Assembly: GCA_019418225.1 (NCBI GenBank)
Contig: DYCF01000009.1
Location: 1 to 64,000, forward strand
Direction of reading: 5' to 3'
DNA: 64,000 nt
DNA from: Clostridiales bacterium
Lineage (GTDB): Bacteria > Bacillota > Clostridia > Lachnospirales > Cellulosilyticaceae
Shown one piece after another: positions 17,458 through 25,183 of this stretch. The stretch's first letter is position 1. Every line of letters begins with the position of its first letter. The notes under the pieces were generated by a model. That model saw nothing but the letters and a program-made list of their open reading frames with translations, searched no databases and was not told the DNA's origin. Position numbers and translations under genes: made by a program.

Positions 17458-17712
17458 ATGATAAATAATCCATATAACGGAATTTTAAGTATAATAAAAC
17501 AACAAAATAATACTAGCTCACCAGCTGTAGTGATAGGGAAAGTTATAAGTAATAATCCTTTATCCGTAAGCATTGGTGAGCTTTTTTTAGATAGAGAGGA
17601 TTTAATGGTAAATGAAAATATAAAAGGTTTTAATCAAGGTGATACCTTAGCAATGGTTCCCACATCTAATAAGCAGAAATATATTATTCTTTGTAAGGTG
17701 GTAAACTTATGA
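17458..17712 (+). CDS. xkdR: Baseplate protein XkdR-like (DUF2577)
   Basis: An 84-residue OB-fold-like protein: NPYNGILSIIKQQNNTSSPA, then VIGKVISNNPLSVSIGELFL and TLAMVPTSNKQKYIILCKV, the usual pattern of DUF2577 proteins in PBSX-like baseplates. The stop overlaps the ATG of the next gene. It lies in conserved order before DUF2634 and baseplate J. Confidence 0.85.
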   Translation: MINNPYNGILSIIKQQNNTSSPAVVIGKVISNNPLSVSIGELFLDREDLMVNENIKGFNQGDTLAMVPTSNKQKYIILCKVVNL

Positions 17713-18113
17713 GTCTATTCCCATTTATGACAAGAGGTGCAGATACAAGCAAAGTGAAAGCAGTAGATACCCATAAAGAATATGGCTTTAATTTTGAAGA
17801 TGGTAAATTAACAGGCAAAATACTTGAAGGCAAGGAAGCTCTTAAGGTGTGGATTTATAAAGCATTATTAACCACACGCTACACCTATCCTATTTATACT
17901 TGGGACTATGGGCAGGACTTAGACGAGCTTATAGGGCGAGGCTATGAGCAAGGATTTATAGAGAGTGAAGTAGAGCGAAGAATTAAAGAGTGCTTATTAA
18001 TTAACGATAAGATAAAAGGCTGTAGTAACTTTGAAATAAACCTTTTAAATGATAACTTGCAAGTAAGTTTTACAGTAGCAACAATTTATGGAGAGGTGGC
18101 GATTAATGTCTAA
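17709..18113 (+). CDS. xkdS: Baseplate wedge protein XkdS-like (DUF2634, gp25-related)
   Basis: A 134-residue protein with the DUF2634 pattern KVWIYKALLTTRYTYPIYTW followed by YGQDLDELIGRGYEQGFIES. It is a T4 gp25-like lysozyme-fold wedge component without lytic function. The ATG overlaps the previous stop and its end overlaps the baseplate J start (18106), so all four genes are translationally coupled. Confidence 0.87.
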   Translation: MSLFPFMTRGADTSKVKAVDTHKEYGFNFEDGKLTGKILEGKEALKVWIYKALLTTRYTYPIYTWDYGQDLDELIGRGYEQGFIESEVERRIKECLLINDKIKGCSNFEINLLNDNLQVSFTVATIYGEVAINV

Positions 18114-19158
18114 TATGATAAGCTATGAGGAATTATTAAGCAGGACACTTAGGAGAGTCAGTAGCAGTGTGGATACTAGTGAAGGCTCTTTTTTATTTGA
18201 TGCCATAGCACCATGTGTAGCTGAATTATATGAAGCCTATATTTATATTGATGAGCTAGAGAAAAGAATATTTGCAGATACAGCCTATGGTGAATACCTA
18301 GAAAGAAGATGTGCTGAGCGTGGTATTTATAGAAAAGAAGCTACTTATGCAGTAAGAAAAGCTTACTTTGACAATGAAGTACCTATTGGATCACATTGGG
18401 GAAAGGAAGAATTGGTGTATACAGTCACCGAAATGGTGCAAAATGGTGCATATTTACTCAAATGTACGCAACCAGGCACCATAGGGAATCATTATGATGG
18501 TAATTTGATTAATATTGATGCCATAGAAAACATAAATGAAGCAATTTTAAGTGATGTGGTGATAGTTGGTGAAAATATGGAGCAAGATGATGCATTAAGG
18601 TGCTGATACTTTAATAGCTTTGAGAAAGAGGCTTTTGGTGGGAATATAAAAGACTACCAAGAAAAAGTGGGAAGTATTGATGGTGTAGGACAAGTGAAAG
18701 TTTATCCTTGTTGGAATGGTGGCGGCACAGTAAAACTTAGATTATTAGATGCAGAGAGTAATATACCCACACCAGAGCTTATTGAACAGGTACAGACATT
18801 GGTTGATCCAGTTCAAAATAGTGGTCAAGGCTTAGGGATTGCACCAATAGGCCATAGTGTAACTATAGAAGCAGCAAGTCAAGTAGAAGTACAATTAACC
18901 ACACACCTCACTTTTAAGGAGAGTAGTTGGGAAAACGTAAGCGTTCGAGTTAATGAGGTAATTGAACAATACTTTAATGAGTTAAGAGCTAACTGGTCAG
19001 AGAATGACATAGTAGTACGTATTAGCCAAATAGAAGCAAGGCTATTAGAAATTGAAGGGATAATGGATATTGAGGATACTATGCTCAATGGCTCGCCTAG
19101 AAATTTATATCTGTCAGGAGAGAATGTGCCAGTATTGGTAGGTGTGGTTAATATATGA
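18106..19158 (+). pseudogene. xkdT: Baseplate J protein (XkdT-like), interrupted by an in-frame TGA
   Basis: The first part starts at the ATG at 18106 and contains MISYEELLSRTLRRVSSSVD and YGEYLERRCAERGIYRKEAT. It stops at TGA 18604-18606. The same frame continues without shift as YFNSFEKEAFGGNIKDYQEK and IPTPELIEQVQTLVDPVQNS, the normal second half of baseplate J. The expected motif is DDALRxRYF; here it reads DDALRC-stop-YF, so a CGA arginine to TGA change explains the break. An internal GTG at 18667 has no good ribosome site. Other genes in this prophage end with TGA, so TGA is not reassigned. The virion is probably defective unless readthrough occurs. Confidence 0.88.
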
Positions 19159-19661
19159 GGCTAAAGAAATATCTACCTGACTTTGTAAGTAACATAAAAG
19201 AATTTCAAGAGCTAGATAAAACAATTAGTTTAGAAGTAGATGAGCTAAGAAATAAGCTACAGCAATTACAAGAGAATCAATTTATAGAAACAGCCAATGA
19301 AGAGGGTTTAAGAAAGTATGAGCAGCTATTAAATTTAAGTAGTACAAATGATATAGAGTTAAGACGCTTTAATATCCTAAATAAATATAATTCAACAATC
19401 CCCTTTTCAATAATGTGGCTTAGAAATACTTTAAATACCACTATTGGGAGAGGAGACTTTTTAATGGAGTTAGATAATTCAAAGTATGTATTGACGATTG
19501 GTGTGGTTAAAAATAAGGAGCATTTAATAGATTCACTAAAAAAAGATTTAAGAAAGAAAATCCCAGCTAATATGGTGCTAAATATCAACGTATTAAGTCC
19601 AATAGAAGATACACTTTATACAGGCTTCTATGTTCAAATAGGAGATAAGATAAATATATAA
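19155..19661 (+). CDS. xkdU: Baseplate/tail protein XkdU-like (DUF2313)
   Basis: A 168-residue protein with MRLKKYLPDFVSNIKEFQEL at the start, a leucine-rich helix (EVDELRNKLQQLQENQFIE), the conserved GLRKYEQLLNL block and a C-terminal beta region ending in GFYVQIGDKINI. It is the T4 gp6/P2 gpI-type wedge component that pairs with baseplate J. Its ATG overlaps the baseplate J stop codon. Confidence 0.85.
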   Translation: MRLKKYLPDFVSNIKEFQELDKTISLEVDELRNKLQQLQENQFIETANEEGLRKYEQLLNLSSTNDIELRRFNILNKYNSTIPFSIMWLRNTLNTTIGRGDFLMELDNSKYVLTIGVVKNKEHLIDSLKKDLRKKIPANMVLNINVLSPIEDTLYTGFYVQIGDKINI

Positions 19662-19672
19662 GGAGGGACAGT

Positions 19673-20650
19673 TTGAGCGAGTTTAAAAATAAAAGTATTA
19701 CAACAAAAGGAATGGAGCTTTTGAGTAAGGCTCTTTCTGGTGAAGTATTAGAATTTACAAAGATAGAATTGGGAGATGGAAACTTTACAGGAGATATAGG
19801 AGAAGCTACTGAGTTGATTCAGTTAAAACAAAGCTTGCCTATTACAAAGATTTCAAGGAAAGGCAGCCAAGTGACTTTATCAACCATACTCAAGATAGAG
19901 GATATTGCCACCTCATTCGATTGGTCAGAGATTGGAGTATATGCAAAAGGCAGTGATGATGTAGAAATTCTTTATATGTATGGCTATACAGAAAATACAT
20001 CCTATATCTCAAAGGACTCATTAAATGAAAAGCTTATTCATGTAACAGTTATGGTAAGTAATGTGGCAGAGGTAACAGCAAGAATTGATAACAGTTTGGT
20101 GTATTTAACAGATGAAGCTTTAAAAGAGCATGATGTGGATCAAGAGGCTCATAGAGATATACGTGAAAGTGTTGAAGAGGTGAAAGAAGCTGTTAAAAAT
20201 ATAGATTTGAGGTGGGAAGGTGTTCAAGGAAAACCCTCAAGTTTTCCGCCAAGTAACCACACCCATAGTGAATATCTTACAATAGCTCAAAAGGGTGAAT
20301 TGGGAGGCGATATTATAGGTAAAACAATCAAACATGAGACGATAAACATTTCATACCAACAAAATATTTATACAGTATTAAAATCTTATACTAATTCTAA
20401 AGGCGGTATGGCAAGAGTACATGCAATGAACTATAACACCAATAGGACTATTCCTACACTTAAATTAGTAGTAGATGGCACAACAATATTTGATGGTATT
20501 ACTTTGTATGAAATGTTTGGCACGAATCCAAATGGAACAGGTGCCCATTATTTTGACATACCATTTAAATCAAGCTTTACACTATATTATAGAGATAGTT
20601 ATGGTGCATCAAGTACAAAAGTTTCAATCACATATTATTTAAATATATAG
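19673..20650 (+). CDS. Tail fibre / collar-type adhesin
   Basis: A 325-residue fibre. The N-terminal 150 residues match the phage tail-collar fibre attachment domain (KSITTKGMELLSKALSGEVL, then TSFDWSEIGVYAKGSDDVEI). A helical linker (EHDVDQEAHRDIRESVEEVK) and a receptor-binding beta domain follow, with GVQGKPSSFPPSNHTHSEYL in between. It starts at TTG 19673 behind AAGGAGG. No diversity-generating reverse transcriptase or variable repeat was seen nearby. Confidence 0.82.
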   Translation: MSEFKNKSITTKGMELLSKALSGEVLEFTKIELGDGNFTGDIGEATELIQLKQSLPITKISRKGSQVTLSTILKIEDIATSFDWSEIGVYAKGSDDVEILYMYGYTENTSYISKDSLNEKLIHVTVMVSNVAEVTARIDNSLVYLTDEALKEHDVDQEAHRDIRESVEEVKEAVKNIDLRWEGVQGKPSSFPPSNHTHSEYLTIAQKGELGGDIIGKTIKHETINISYQQNIYTVLKSYTNSKGGMARVHAMNYNTNRTIPTLKLVVDGTTIFDGITLYEMFGTNPNGTGAHYFDIPFKSSFTLYYRDSYGASSTKVSITYYLNI

Positions 20651-20663
20651 GAGGTAATCATAA

Positions 20664-20990
20664 ATGGATAATAAGTATATAATTTACTTAGGTGATGATA
20701 ACACTATTTTATCTGTAGCAAATACTTTTGATTATACGGATGATGACATTAAATTAAGTGAAGAAGAGTATAAACTTGCTATTAAGTACAGAAAATTCGA
20801 TGCTAAAACTAGAGAGTTTTTAGAGCCAATAGAAGAGATTACTAAAACTGCAACACATGAGGAAATTACAGAAGAAATGCACAATATCACACAGATATCA
20901 GCAGAGGATAATCTTCTAAATATGGATTTACTTACTACAATAGATGAGAAGTTAACTTTAATTATGGCACATCTTGGCCTTAGTGGCTAA
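20664..20990 (+). CDS. Tail protein downstream of fibre (XkdW-like position)
   Basis: A 108-residue acidic protein (KYIIYLGDDNTILSVANTFD). It occupies the position of xkdW or a fibre-associated protein in PBSX-like operons and may be a fibre chaperone. The assignment rests mainly on position. GGAGG lies just before the ATG. Its last codons form half of a terminator hairpin (20970-20994). Confidence 0.6.
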   Translation: MDNKYIIYLGDDNTILSVANTFDYTDDDIKLSEEEYKLAIKYRKFDAKTREFLEPIEEITKTATHEEITEEMHNITQISAEDNLLNMDLLTTIDEKLTLIMAHLGLSG

Positions 20991-21001
20991 GGTGTTTTTT
21001 T
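20970..21001 (+). terminator. Terminator at the end of the fibre genes
   Basis: CATCTTGGCC (20970-20979) pairs with GGCTAAGGTG (20985-20994) around TTAGT, followed by seven T. It overlaps the last codons of the 20664 gene and would reduce transcription into the lysis genes. Confidence 0.7.
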
Positions 21002-21036
21002 ATACAACAAATAAATTTTAAAGGAGACAAAACAAC

Positions 21037-21231
21037 ATGATTAATAAAACAAGATTAAGAGCATATGCAAGAACAATACAAAATGGAACAAGAACGATTG
21101 AAGAAGTACCAGAGGAGTATGGAGTACCAGTTTATGTAGAGTTAATGGCATCATTTAACTGGACTATTGATATGGTAGATGAAAATTACGTAGAAGCGGT
21201 TAAAAGAGAACTTGGTATTATAGAGGCTTAA
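21037..21231 (+). CDS. xkdX: XkdX family protein
   Basis: A 64-residue protein (MINKTRLRAYARTIQNGTRT, then EEVPEEYGVPVYVELM). The EEVP pattern followed by a hydrophobic tail is typical of XkdX-like proteins encoded between fibre and holin. Function is not firmly known. AAAGGAG precedes the start. Confidence 0.7.
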   Translation: MINKTRLRAYARTIQNGTRTIEEVPEEYGVPVYVELMASFNWTIDMVDENYVEAVKRELGIIEA

Positions 21232-21247
21232 GAGAGGAGGAGACGGT

Positions 21248-21490
21248 ATAGATTTTTTAGAAGTCATTCAAAACTTTGGGTTTCCAGTGGCATGTGTTAC
21301 ATGCCTTGGATTCTATATTGCCAAGGTGCAAAGTGAGTCAAGAGCAGACTCTAAAGAGCGAGAGGAACGACTACTCACACAACTAGGTGAAATGTCAGCA
21401 ATCAATAAGACATTACTAGAAACAAATGCAGTTTTAGCAAAAGACATTAATACAAAATTAGACCAAATCGTAGCAAATATAAAAGGATAG
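21248..21490 (+). CDS. Holin-like protein (BhlA/YvrJ type), apparent ATA start
   Basis: With ATA at 21248 as start, the protein is 80 residues: DFLEVIQNFGFPVACVTCLG forms a single N-terminal membrane helix, followed by a charged coiled coil (ESRADSKEREERLLTQLGE). This is the BhlA-like layout of small holin or bacteriocin-associated proteins. The only conventional start, GTG at 21287, lies inside the membrane helix and has no ribosome site. By contrast GAGAGGAGG ends seven bases before the ATA, the best ribosome site in the neighbourhood. It directly precedes the amidase gene, as lysis genes do. Confidence 0.8.
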   Translation: MDFLEVIQNFGFPVACVTCLGFYIAKVQSESRADSKEREERLLTQLGEMSAINKTLLETNAVLAKDINTKLDQIVANIKG

Positions 21491-21507
21491 AAAGGTAAAT
21501 ATAGAAT

Positions 21508-22149
21508 ATGGCAATTACAATTAAAGAGATGTTAATCACACCAAACAAATATAGCAGACCACAAACAAAGATAGGAACAATCAAAAATATAGTGGTTCAT
21601 TACGTGGGTAATGCAGGAAGTACAGCAGAAAATAATGCAAGGTATTTTAATAACCTAAAGAATGAATCAGGGACGTATGCATCGGCTCACTACATCATAG
21701 GTAATGATGGTGTGGTTATTAGGTGTGTACCTGAAAATGAGGTGGCTTATCATGCAAGTAAGGCAAATAGTTATGCTATTGGTATTGAGGTATGCCATCC
21801 TGATAATACAGGAAAATATACAGATTTAGCATATAAGAGCCTTATTGAATTACTTGTAGATTTATGTAGTAGATACAATTTAGAGCCAACACAGGCTATT
21901 ATTAGGCATTATGATGTAACAGGAAAGATTTGTCCTAAGTATTATGTGGAGAATGCAGAGGCATGGAAGAAGTTGAAACAAGATGTAAGTGATGAAATGA
22001 ATGAGGATGATGAGCTTGAGATAGCTGTTAAGGTATTACAAGAAAGGGGAATTATTAGCAGCCCTGATATATGGATTAGCGAAAGATATACAAGTGGTAA
22101 TGTAAGAAGTCTTTTAAATAAAGTGTCAATATATTTACAAAATAATTAA
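21508..22149 (+). CDS. Endolysin, N-acetylmuramoyl-L-alanine amidase (Amidase_2)
   Basis: A 213-residue lytic enzyme that cuts the bond between muramic acid and the peptide stem. Zinc-ligand regions are IKNIVVHYVGNAGSTAENN (about residue 32) and IIRHYDVTGKICPKYY (about residue 131-145); SAHYIIGNDGVVIRCVPENE is the family core. The C-terminal 45 residues (LEIAVKVLQERGIISSPDIW) form a small helical domain common in amidases of this group and shared with the membrane protein at 23985. No signal peptide, consistent with holin-dependent release. Confidence 0.93.
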   Translation: MAITIKEMLITPNKYSRPQTKIGTIKNIVVHYVGNAGSTAENNARYFNNLKNESGTYASAHYIIGNDGVVIRCVPENEVAYHASKANSYAIGIEVCHPDNTGKYTDLAYKSLIELLVDLCSRYNLEPTQAIIRHYDVTGKICPKYYVENAEAWKKLKQDVSDEMNEDDELEIAVKVLQERGIISSPDIWISERYTSGNVRSLLNKVSIYLQNN

Positions 22150-22211
22150 TATTAAAAATGTTGAAAAAATTATATATATCCTTTATAATTAAAAAGAAAG
22201 GAGGCATAAAA

Positions 22212-22928
22212 GTGAAAAATATCAAATTTAAAGTATGTAGTTTATTGATGAGTATTTCTTTAAGCGTATCACTGTATGCAAGTACTATACCTAAAATTTC
22301 AGCATCAAATTCAGAAGATGGAATTTCAGTTGAATATTTGGAGGCAGTGCAGAAAGGTGAAGTTGAAGGTGTGAGTACTACGCTTATCTCAGAAGAAGAA
22401 TATGTAGAATCATTAGCAGAAGAAAAAAATATTACTATTAGTGAAGCTCAAGAACTGAATGATATGAATAGTGTAAAATGTTTAGAAAAGATGGGGTTAA
22501 AAAAAGGTAGAAGTACTTACAGTAATAGTACAGATGATGGATATTACTATGTTTTACTTGAAAAGTCAGGAGCAGTTGATGGAAATGAGTATTATTCAGC
22601 AACGCTGACTGCTAAAATAAAAATGTATGCATGGAATAGCTTTAGGCAGATATGTAGTGTGAGTTATGTAAATACACAAAAAAAGGCGGGAGTACCTTCA
22701 AGTGCTGAATGGCATGAAACAGATGCAGGAACGGAAGAAGGTGAAGGTGATTTTCCACTTACACGTGTACATTTCTATGGACAGGGTTATTTTACAGAAA
22801 CTGTAAATGTAGGCAGTAGTGCAGTAGGAAAAATATTAAGTGGATTTACAGCTGGAATTTCTACGGGTGGACAAATAACATACACTAGTAAGGAAGTGCT
22901 GATAAGCGTTAACTATGAGTGTAACTAG
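22212..22928 (+). CDS. Secreted protein of unknown function, paralogue 1
   Basis: A 238-residue exported protein, start GTG 22212 behind AAAGGAGG. A clear signal peptide (MKNIKFKVCSLLMSISLSVS, cleavage near YAS) is followed by an acidic region EYLEAVQKGEVEGVSTTLIS and a beta-rich domain with conserved SFRQIC, WHETDAG and VHFYGQGYF motifs. It is closely similar along its whole length to the next gene. I know no named family. The place just after the endolysin is a classic site for lysogenic-conversion genes. A long leader (22150-22211) precedes it. Confidence 0.75.
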   Translation: MKNIKFKVCSLLMSISLSVSLYASTIPKISASNSEDGISVEYLEAVQKGEVEGVSTTLISEEEYVESLAEEKNITISEAQELNDMNSVKCLEKMGLKKGRSTYSNSTDDGYYYVLLEKSGAVDGNEYYSATLTAKIKMYAWNSFRQICSVSYVNTQKKAGVPSSAEWHETDAGTEEGEGDFPLTRVHFYGQGYFTETVNVGSSAVGKILSGFTAGISTGGQITYTSKEVLISVNYECN

Positions 22929-22970
22929 GATATCATATGGATTTATATAAGATAAATAAGGAGAGTAAAC

Positions 22971-23684
22971 ATGAAAAATATTAAATTTAAATTAGGTATT
23001 ATATTGATGGGGTCACTTTTAAGTATACCAGTATATGCAAACACTATAACTGAAACTTCAACATCAACTTTAGCAAATGAAATCTCAACTGAATATTTAG
23101 AGGCAGTACGACAAGGTAAGATAGAGGGGGCCAGTATTACAATTATTACAGAGGAGGAGTATGTAGAAGCATTAGCAGAAGAAAAAAATATTACTATTAG
23201 TGAAGCTCAAGAACTAAATGATATGAATAGTGAAGAATGCTTAGAAAAGATGAATTTAAAAAATAGTAGAAGTACATATAGCAGTAGTGATAATGGCGAT
23301 TATTATTATTATTTATTTGAAGCACCAGAAAGTCTGAATGGAAATGATGATTACTCAGCAGCTGTAGTAGCAAGAATTAAAATGTATGGATGGAGTAGCT
23401 TTAGACAGATATGTGATGTAGGGAATATACATACAAAAATGGCAGAGGGACCTTCATGTGCCACATGGCATGAAACAGATGCAGGAATGGAAGAAGATGA
23501 AAGTGATTTTCCACTTACGAGTGTCCATTTCTATGGACAAGGTTATTTTACAGTAAGCGTAAATGTAGGCAATACAGCAGGAGTATCACTTAGTGGTTTT
23601 TCAGCAGGGAGTTCTCATGGTGGAACTGTAACATATACTAGTGAGGAGATGCTGATGACCCCTAAATATCAAGCGTATAGATAA
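22971..23684 (+). CDS. Secreted protein of unknown function, paralogue 2
   Basis: A 237-residue tandem paralogue of the previous gene: signal peptide MKNIKFKLGIILMGSLLSIP (cleavage near YAN), then EYLEAVRQGKIEGASITII, the identical stretch EEKNITISEAQELNDMNS, and conserved SFRQIC, WHETDAG and VHFYGQGYF. The duplication is followed by divergence, with the C-terminus ending differently (MTPKYQAYR). The pair is probably expressed by the lysogen and acts at or outside the cell surface. Confidence 0.75.
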   Translation: MKNIKFKLGIILMGSLLSIPVYANTITETSTSTLANEISTEYLEAVRQGKIEGASITIITEEEYVEALAEEKNITISEAQELNDMNSEECLEKMNLKNSRSTYSSSDNGDYYYYLFEAPESLNGNDDYSAAVVARIKMYGWSSFRQICDVGNIHTKMAEGPSCATWHETDAGMEEDESDFPLTSVHFYGQGYFTVSVNVGNTAGVSLSGFSAGSSHGGTVTYTSEEMLMTPKYQAYR

Positions 23685-23692
23685 TGTAAAAA

Positions 23693-23720
23693 GTAGAGGT
23701 TTATAATCTCTGCTTTATTA
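23693..23720 (+). terminator. Weak terminator after the secreted paralogues
   Basis: GTAGAG (23693-23698) pairs with CTCTGC (23708-23713, one G-U) and is followed by TTTATT. It probably ends the transcript of the two secreted genes. Confidence 0.45.
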
Positions 23721-23737
23721 ATTTTATAATAAAAAAT

Positions 23738-23891
23738 GGCTCTTCACCATAAACTGTGCTTGACAATAATTTTGTTGAACTACTTACTAGGGGAGTATCT
23801 CTTCAGTAAAACAAATACAGCAAGTTGGATAAAGATAGTTCCCTAAGGTTCTTATGAATAAAAAGTCAAGCGCACATTTTGGTGATGAACC
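23738..23891. mobile_element. ISL3-like miniature element (154 bp)
   Basis: The left end begins GGCTCTTCACCATAAACTG and the right end, read inward on the other strand, begins GGTTCATCACCAAAATGTG. The similarity continues through TGTGC and CTTGAC, so imperfect terminal inverted repeats extend for about 27 bp. It is flanked by a perfect 8-bp direct repeat TAAAAAAT (23730-23737 and 23892-23899). The ends and the 8-bp target duplication fit the ISL3 family. No transposase is encoded, so it is a non-autonomous or internally deleted copy, inserted in the prophage between two accessory genes. Confidence 0.8.
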
Positions 23892-23984
23892 TAAAAAATT
23901 AAGTGTTTTATACAATGAATAATGTGGAATAGATTATCGGCTGATATTAGAATAAAGAATAACTATGAAGGGTGGAAAATAAAT

Positions 23985-24644
23985 ATGAGAGGGAAAATAT
24001 TTAAGATAATAGCTTTTATGTCGAGTTTGTTTTCATTTTTTATTTTAATGGCTTTGTTTTTGTATAATCTATTTAATAATGAAAGAGGTAAAGGGTGTAG
24101 TTTTTTTTCTATGAATGGAAATACTGCACATGTTATTAATATAGTAATATTAATATTAGTTTCTAATGTTTGTATCTTAGCAGGCATTAATTTATACCGC
24201 AGTATTAGAGGTTTCAAGAGTGGTTATGTAATTAACAAATACAATACACATCAGGGGAGGGTTGATGTAATTGAAATTATAATGTGTATACTTAGTTTAA
24301 TTACATTAATTATTTTTTTGAACACATTTTTACAGATAGTTTCGGTAACAGACATGTTACATGTTTCATTTAGTAAAATAGTAGGTAATAAGTTTGGAGT
24401 ATATATATATATATTAAAATTAGTTGTAATTCTAATTATGTTTATTTCAAATATAGCTAACTTAAGTTATAGTTATAAATATAGGTCTAATACAGTAGAT
24501 ACTGATGAAGATTTAGAGAGAGCTATAAATACTTTAAAGGAAAAGGATGTTATTAGTAGCTCTGAGATATGGTTAAAAAGAACTTATACCAGTGATGATG
24601 TAAGAGAGCTTATAATTAACTTTGCAGCTAAGTACCAAGGGTAA
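23985..24644 (+). CDS. Four-helix membrane protein with an endolysin-type C-terminal domain
   Basis: A 219-residue protein from the ATG at 23985 (AAGGGTGG upstream). It has four hydrophobic segments: IIAFMSSLFSFFILMALFLY, VINIVILILVSNVCILAG, IIMCILSLITLIIFLN and LVVILIMFISNIANLSY. The last 45 residues (LERAINTLKEKDVISSSEIW, then YTSDDVRELI) match the C-terminal helical domain of the endolysin at 21508. Function unknown; the shared domain suggests a link to cell wall or lysis, for example regulation of lysis or exclusion of related phages. Confidence 0.7.
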   Translation: MRGKIFKIIAFMSSLFSFFILMALFLYNLFNNERGKGCSFFSMNGNTAHVINIVILILVSNVCILAGINLYRSIRGFKSGYVINKYNTHQGRVDVIEIIMCILSLITLIIFLNTFLQIVSVTDMLHVSFSKIVGNKFGVYIYILKLVVILIMFISNIANLSYSYKYRSNTVDTDEDLERAINTLKEKDVISSSEIWLKRTYTSDDVRELIINFAAKYQG

Positions 24645-24658
24645 AACCTTGTTTTTTT
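24635..24658 (+). terminator. Terminator after the membrane protein
   Basis: CAAGG (24636-24640) pairs with CCTTG (24647-24651), followed by seven T. It overlaps the stop codon of the membrane protein gene. Confidence 0.6.
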
Positions 24659-24717
24659 GTTTTGTAATAAATTACAACTATGTCAAATTATCCATACCTA
24701 TATAACTATTTTTCCAA

Positions 24718-24828
24718 GGGTATCCGTTTAATTAGGAAGTCCTTATAAACTTTCATACATGGGGATACCTAAATACTTCTAAGGGGGTATAAAAAAATAG
24801 GGAGGGGGATATAAGGAGTCAGGGATAA
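24718..24828. repeat. G-rich short repeats in a gene-free stretch (24,645-24,906)
   Basis: The only structure I see in this 260-base AT-rich gap is a set of short G-rich repeats: GGGTAT at 24718 and 24785, and GGGATA at 24762, 24806 and 24822. It lies beside a partition-like operon, so an origin or centromere role is possible but unproven. Confidence 0.35.
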
Positions 24829-24906
24829 ATAATATATATATAATAACTCTTATAATATGTTTAATAATAACAATAGATGATATGGATGTAGTTTGTTGTG
24901 ACTGAA

Positions 24907-24941
24907 TAAAAAAATACTGAATCAAAGTTATGACTCAGTAT
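24907..24941 (-). terminator. Terminator of the ribbon-helix-helix gene
   Basis: ATACTGA (24914-24920) and TCAGTAT (24935-24941) form a stem. Read on the minus strand it is followed by seven T (24907-24913). It overlaps the end of the gene at 24928. Confidence 0.65.
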
Positions 24942-25125
24942 GATTGATTATTCTAATATTATATTTATTAAATAGGAGCTCAAGAGCTTCATCAAATAAC
25001 TTGGATTGAGGGATTCGAGAATCATGTGAAAATTGCTTTAGTGTTGCATATAAATCTTTATCCAAGGATGTACCAACTTGAGTTCTTTTTACACTAGGTC
25101 GAACTTTTTTTTCTTCAATTGCCAT
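24928..25125 (-). CDS. Ribbon-helix-helix DNA-binding protein (repressor)
   Basis: A 65-residue protein: a basic N-terminus (KKVRPSVKRT), the beta strand TQVGTSLDKDL and two helices (YATLKQFSHDSRIPQSKLFD, then EALELLFNKYN). This is the CopG/Arc-type ribbon-helix-helix fold. It is divergent from the winged-helix/RHH/ParM operon, and the intergenic region holds 10-bp-phased AATGTC repeats overlapping the operon promoter. It may therefore repress that operon or bind a centromere there. AAGGAG precedes the ATG. Confidence 0.8.
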   Translation of the reverse strand: MAIEEKKVRPSVKRTQVGTSLDKDLYATLKQFSHDSRIPQSKLFDEALELLFNKYNIRIINHTES

Positions 25126-25183
25126 GATATATCTCCTTGTTTGTATAATTAGGGATATTATAACACAAATAATAAACTATTAA

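Noticed and set aside
18601..18609. TGA in baseplate J as selenocysteine or reassigned codon
   Set aside because: No SECIS-like hairpin was evident, the expected residue is Arg, and other prophage genes use TGA as a normal stop (for example at 17430-17432).
19673..20650. Diversity-generating retroelement at the tail fibre
   Set aside because: No reverse transcriptase or adenine-variable repeat pair is present in the window.
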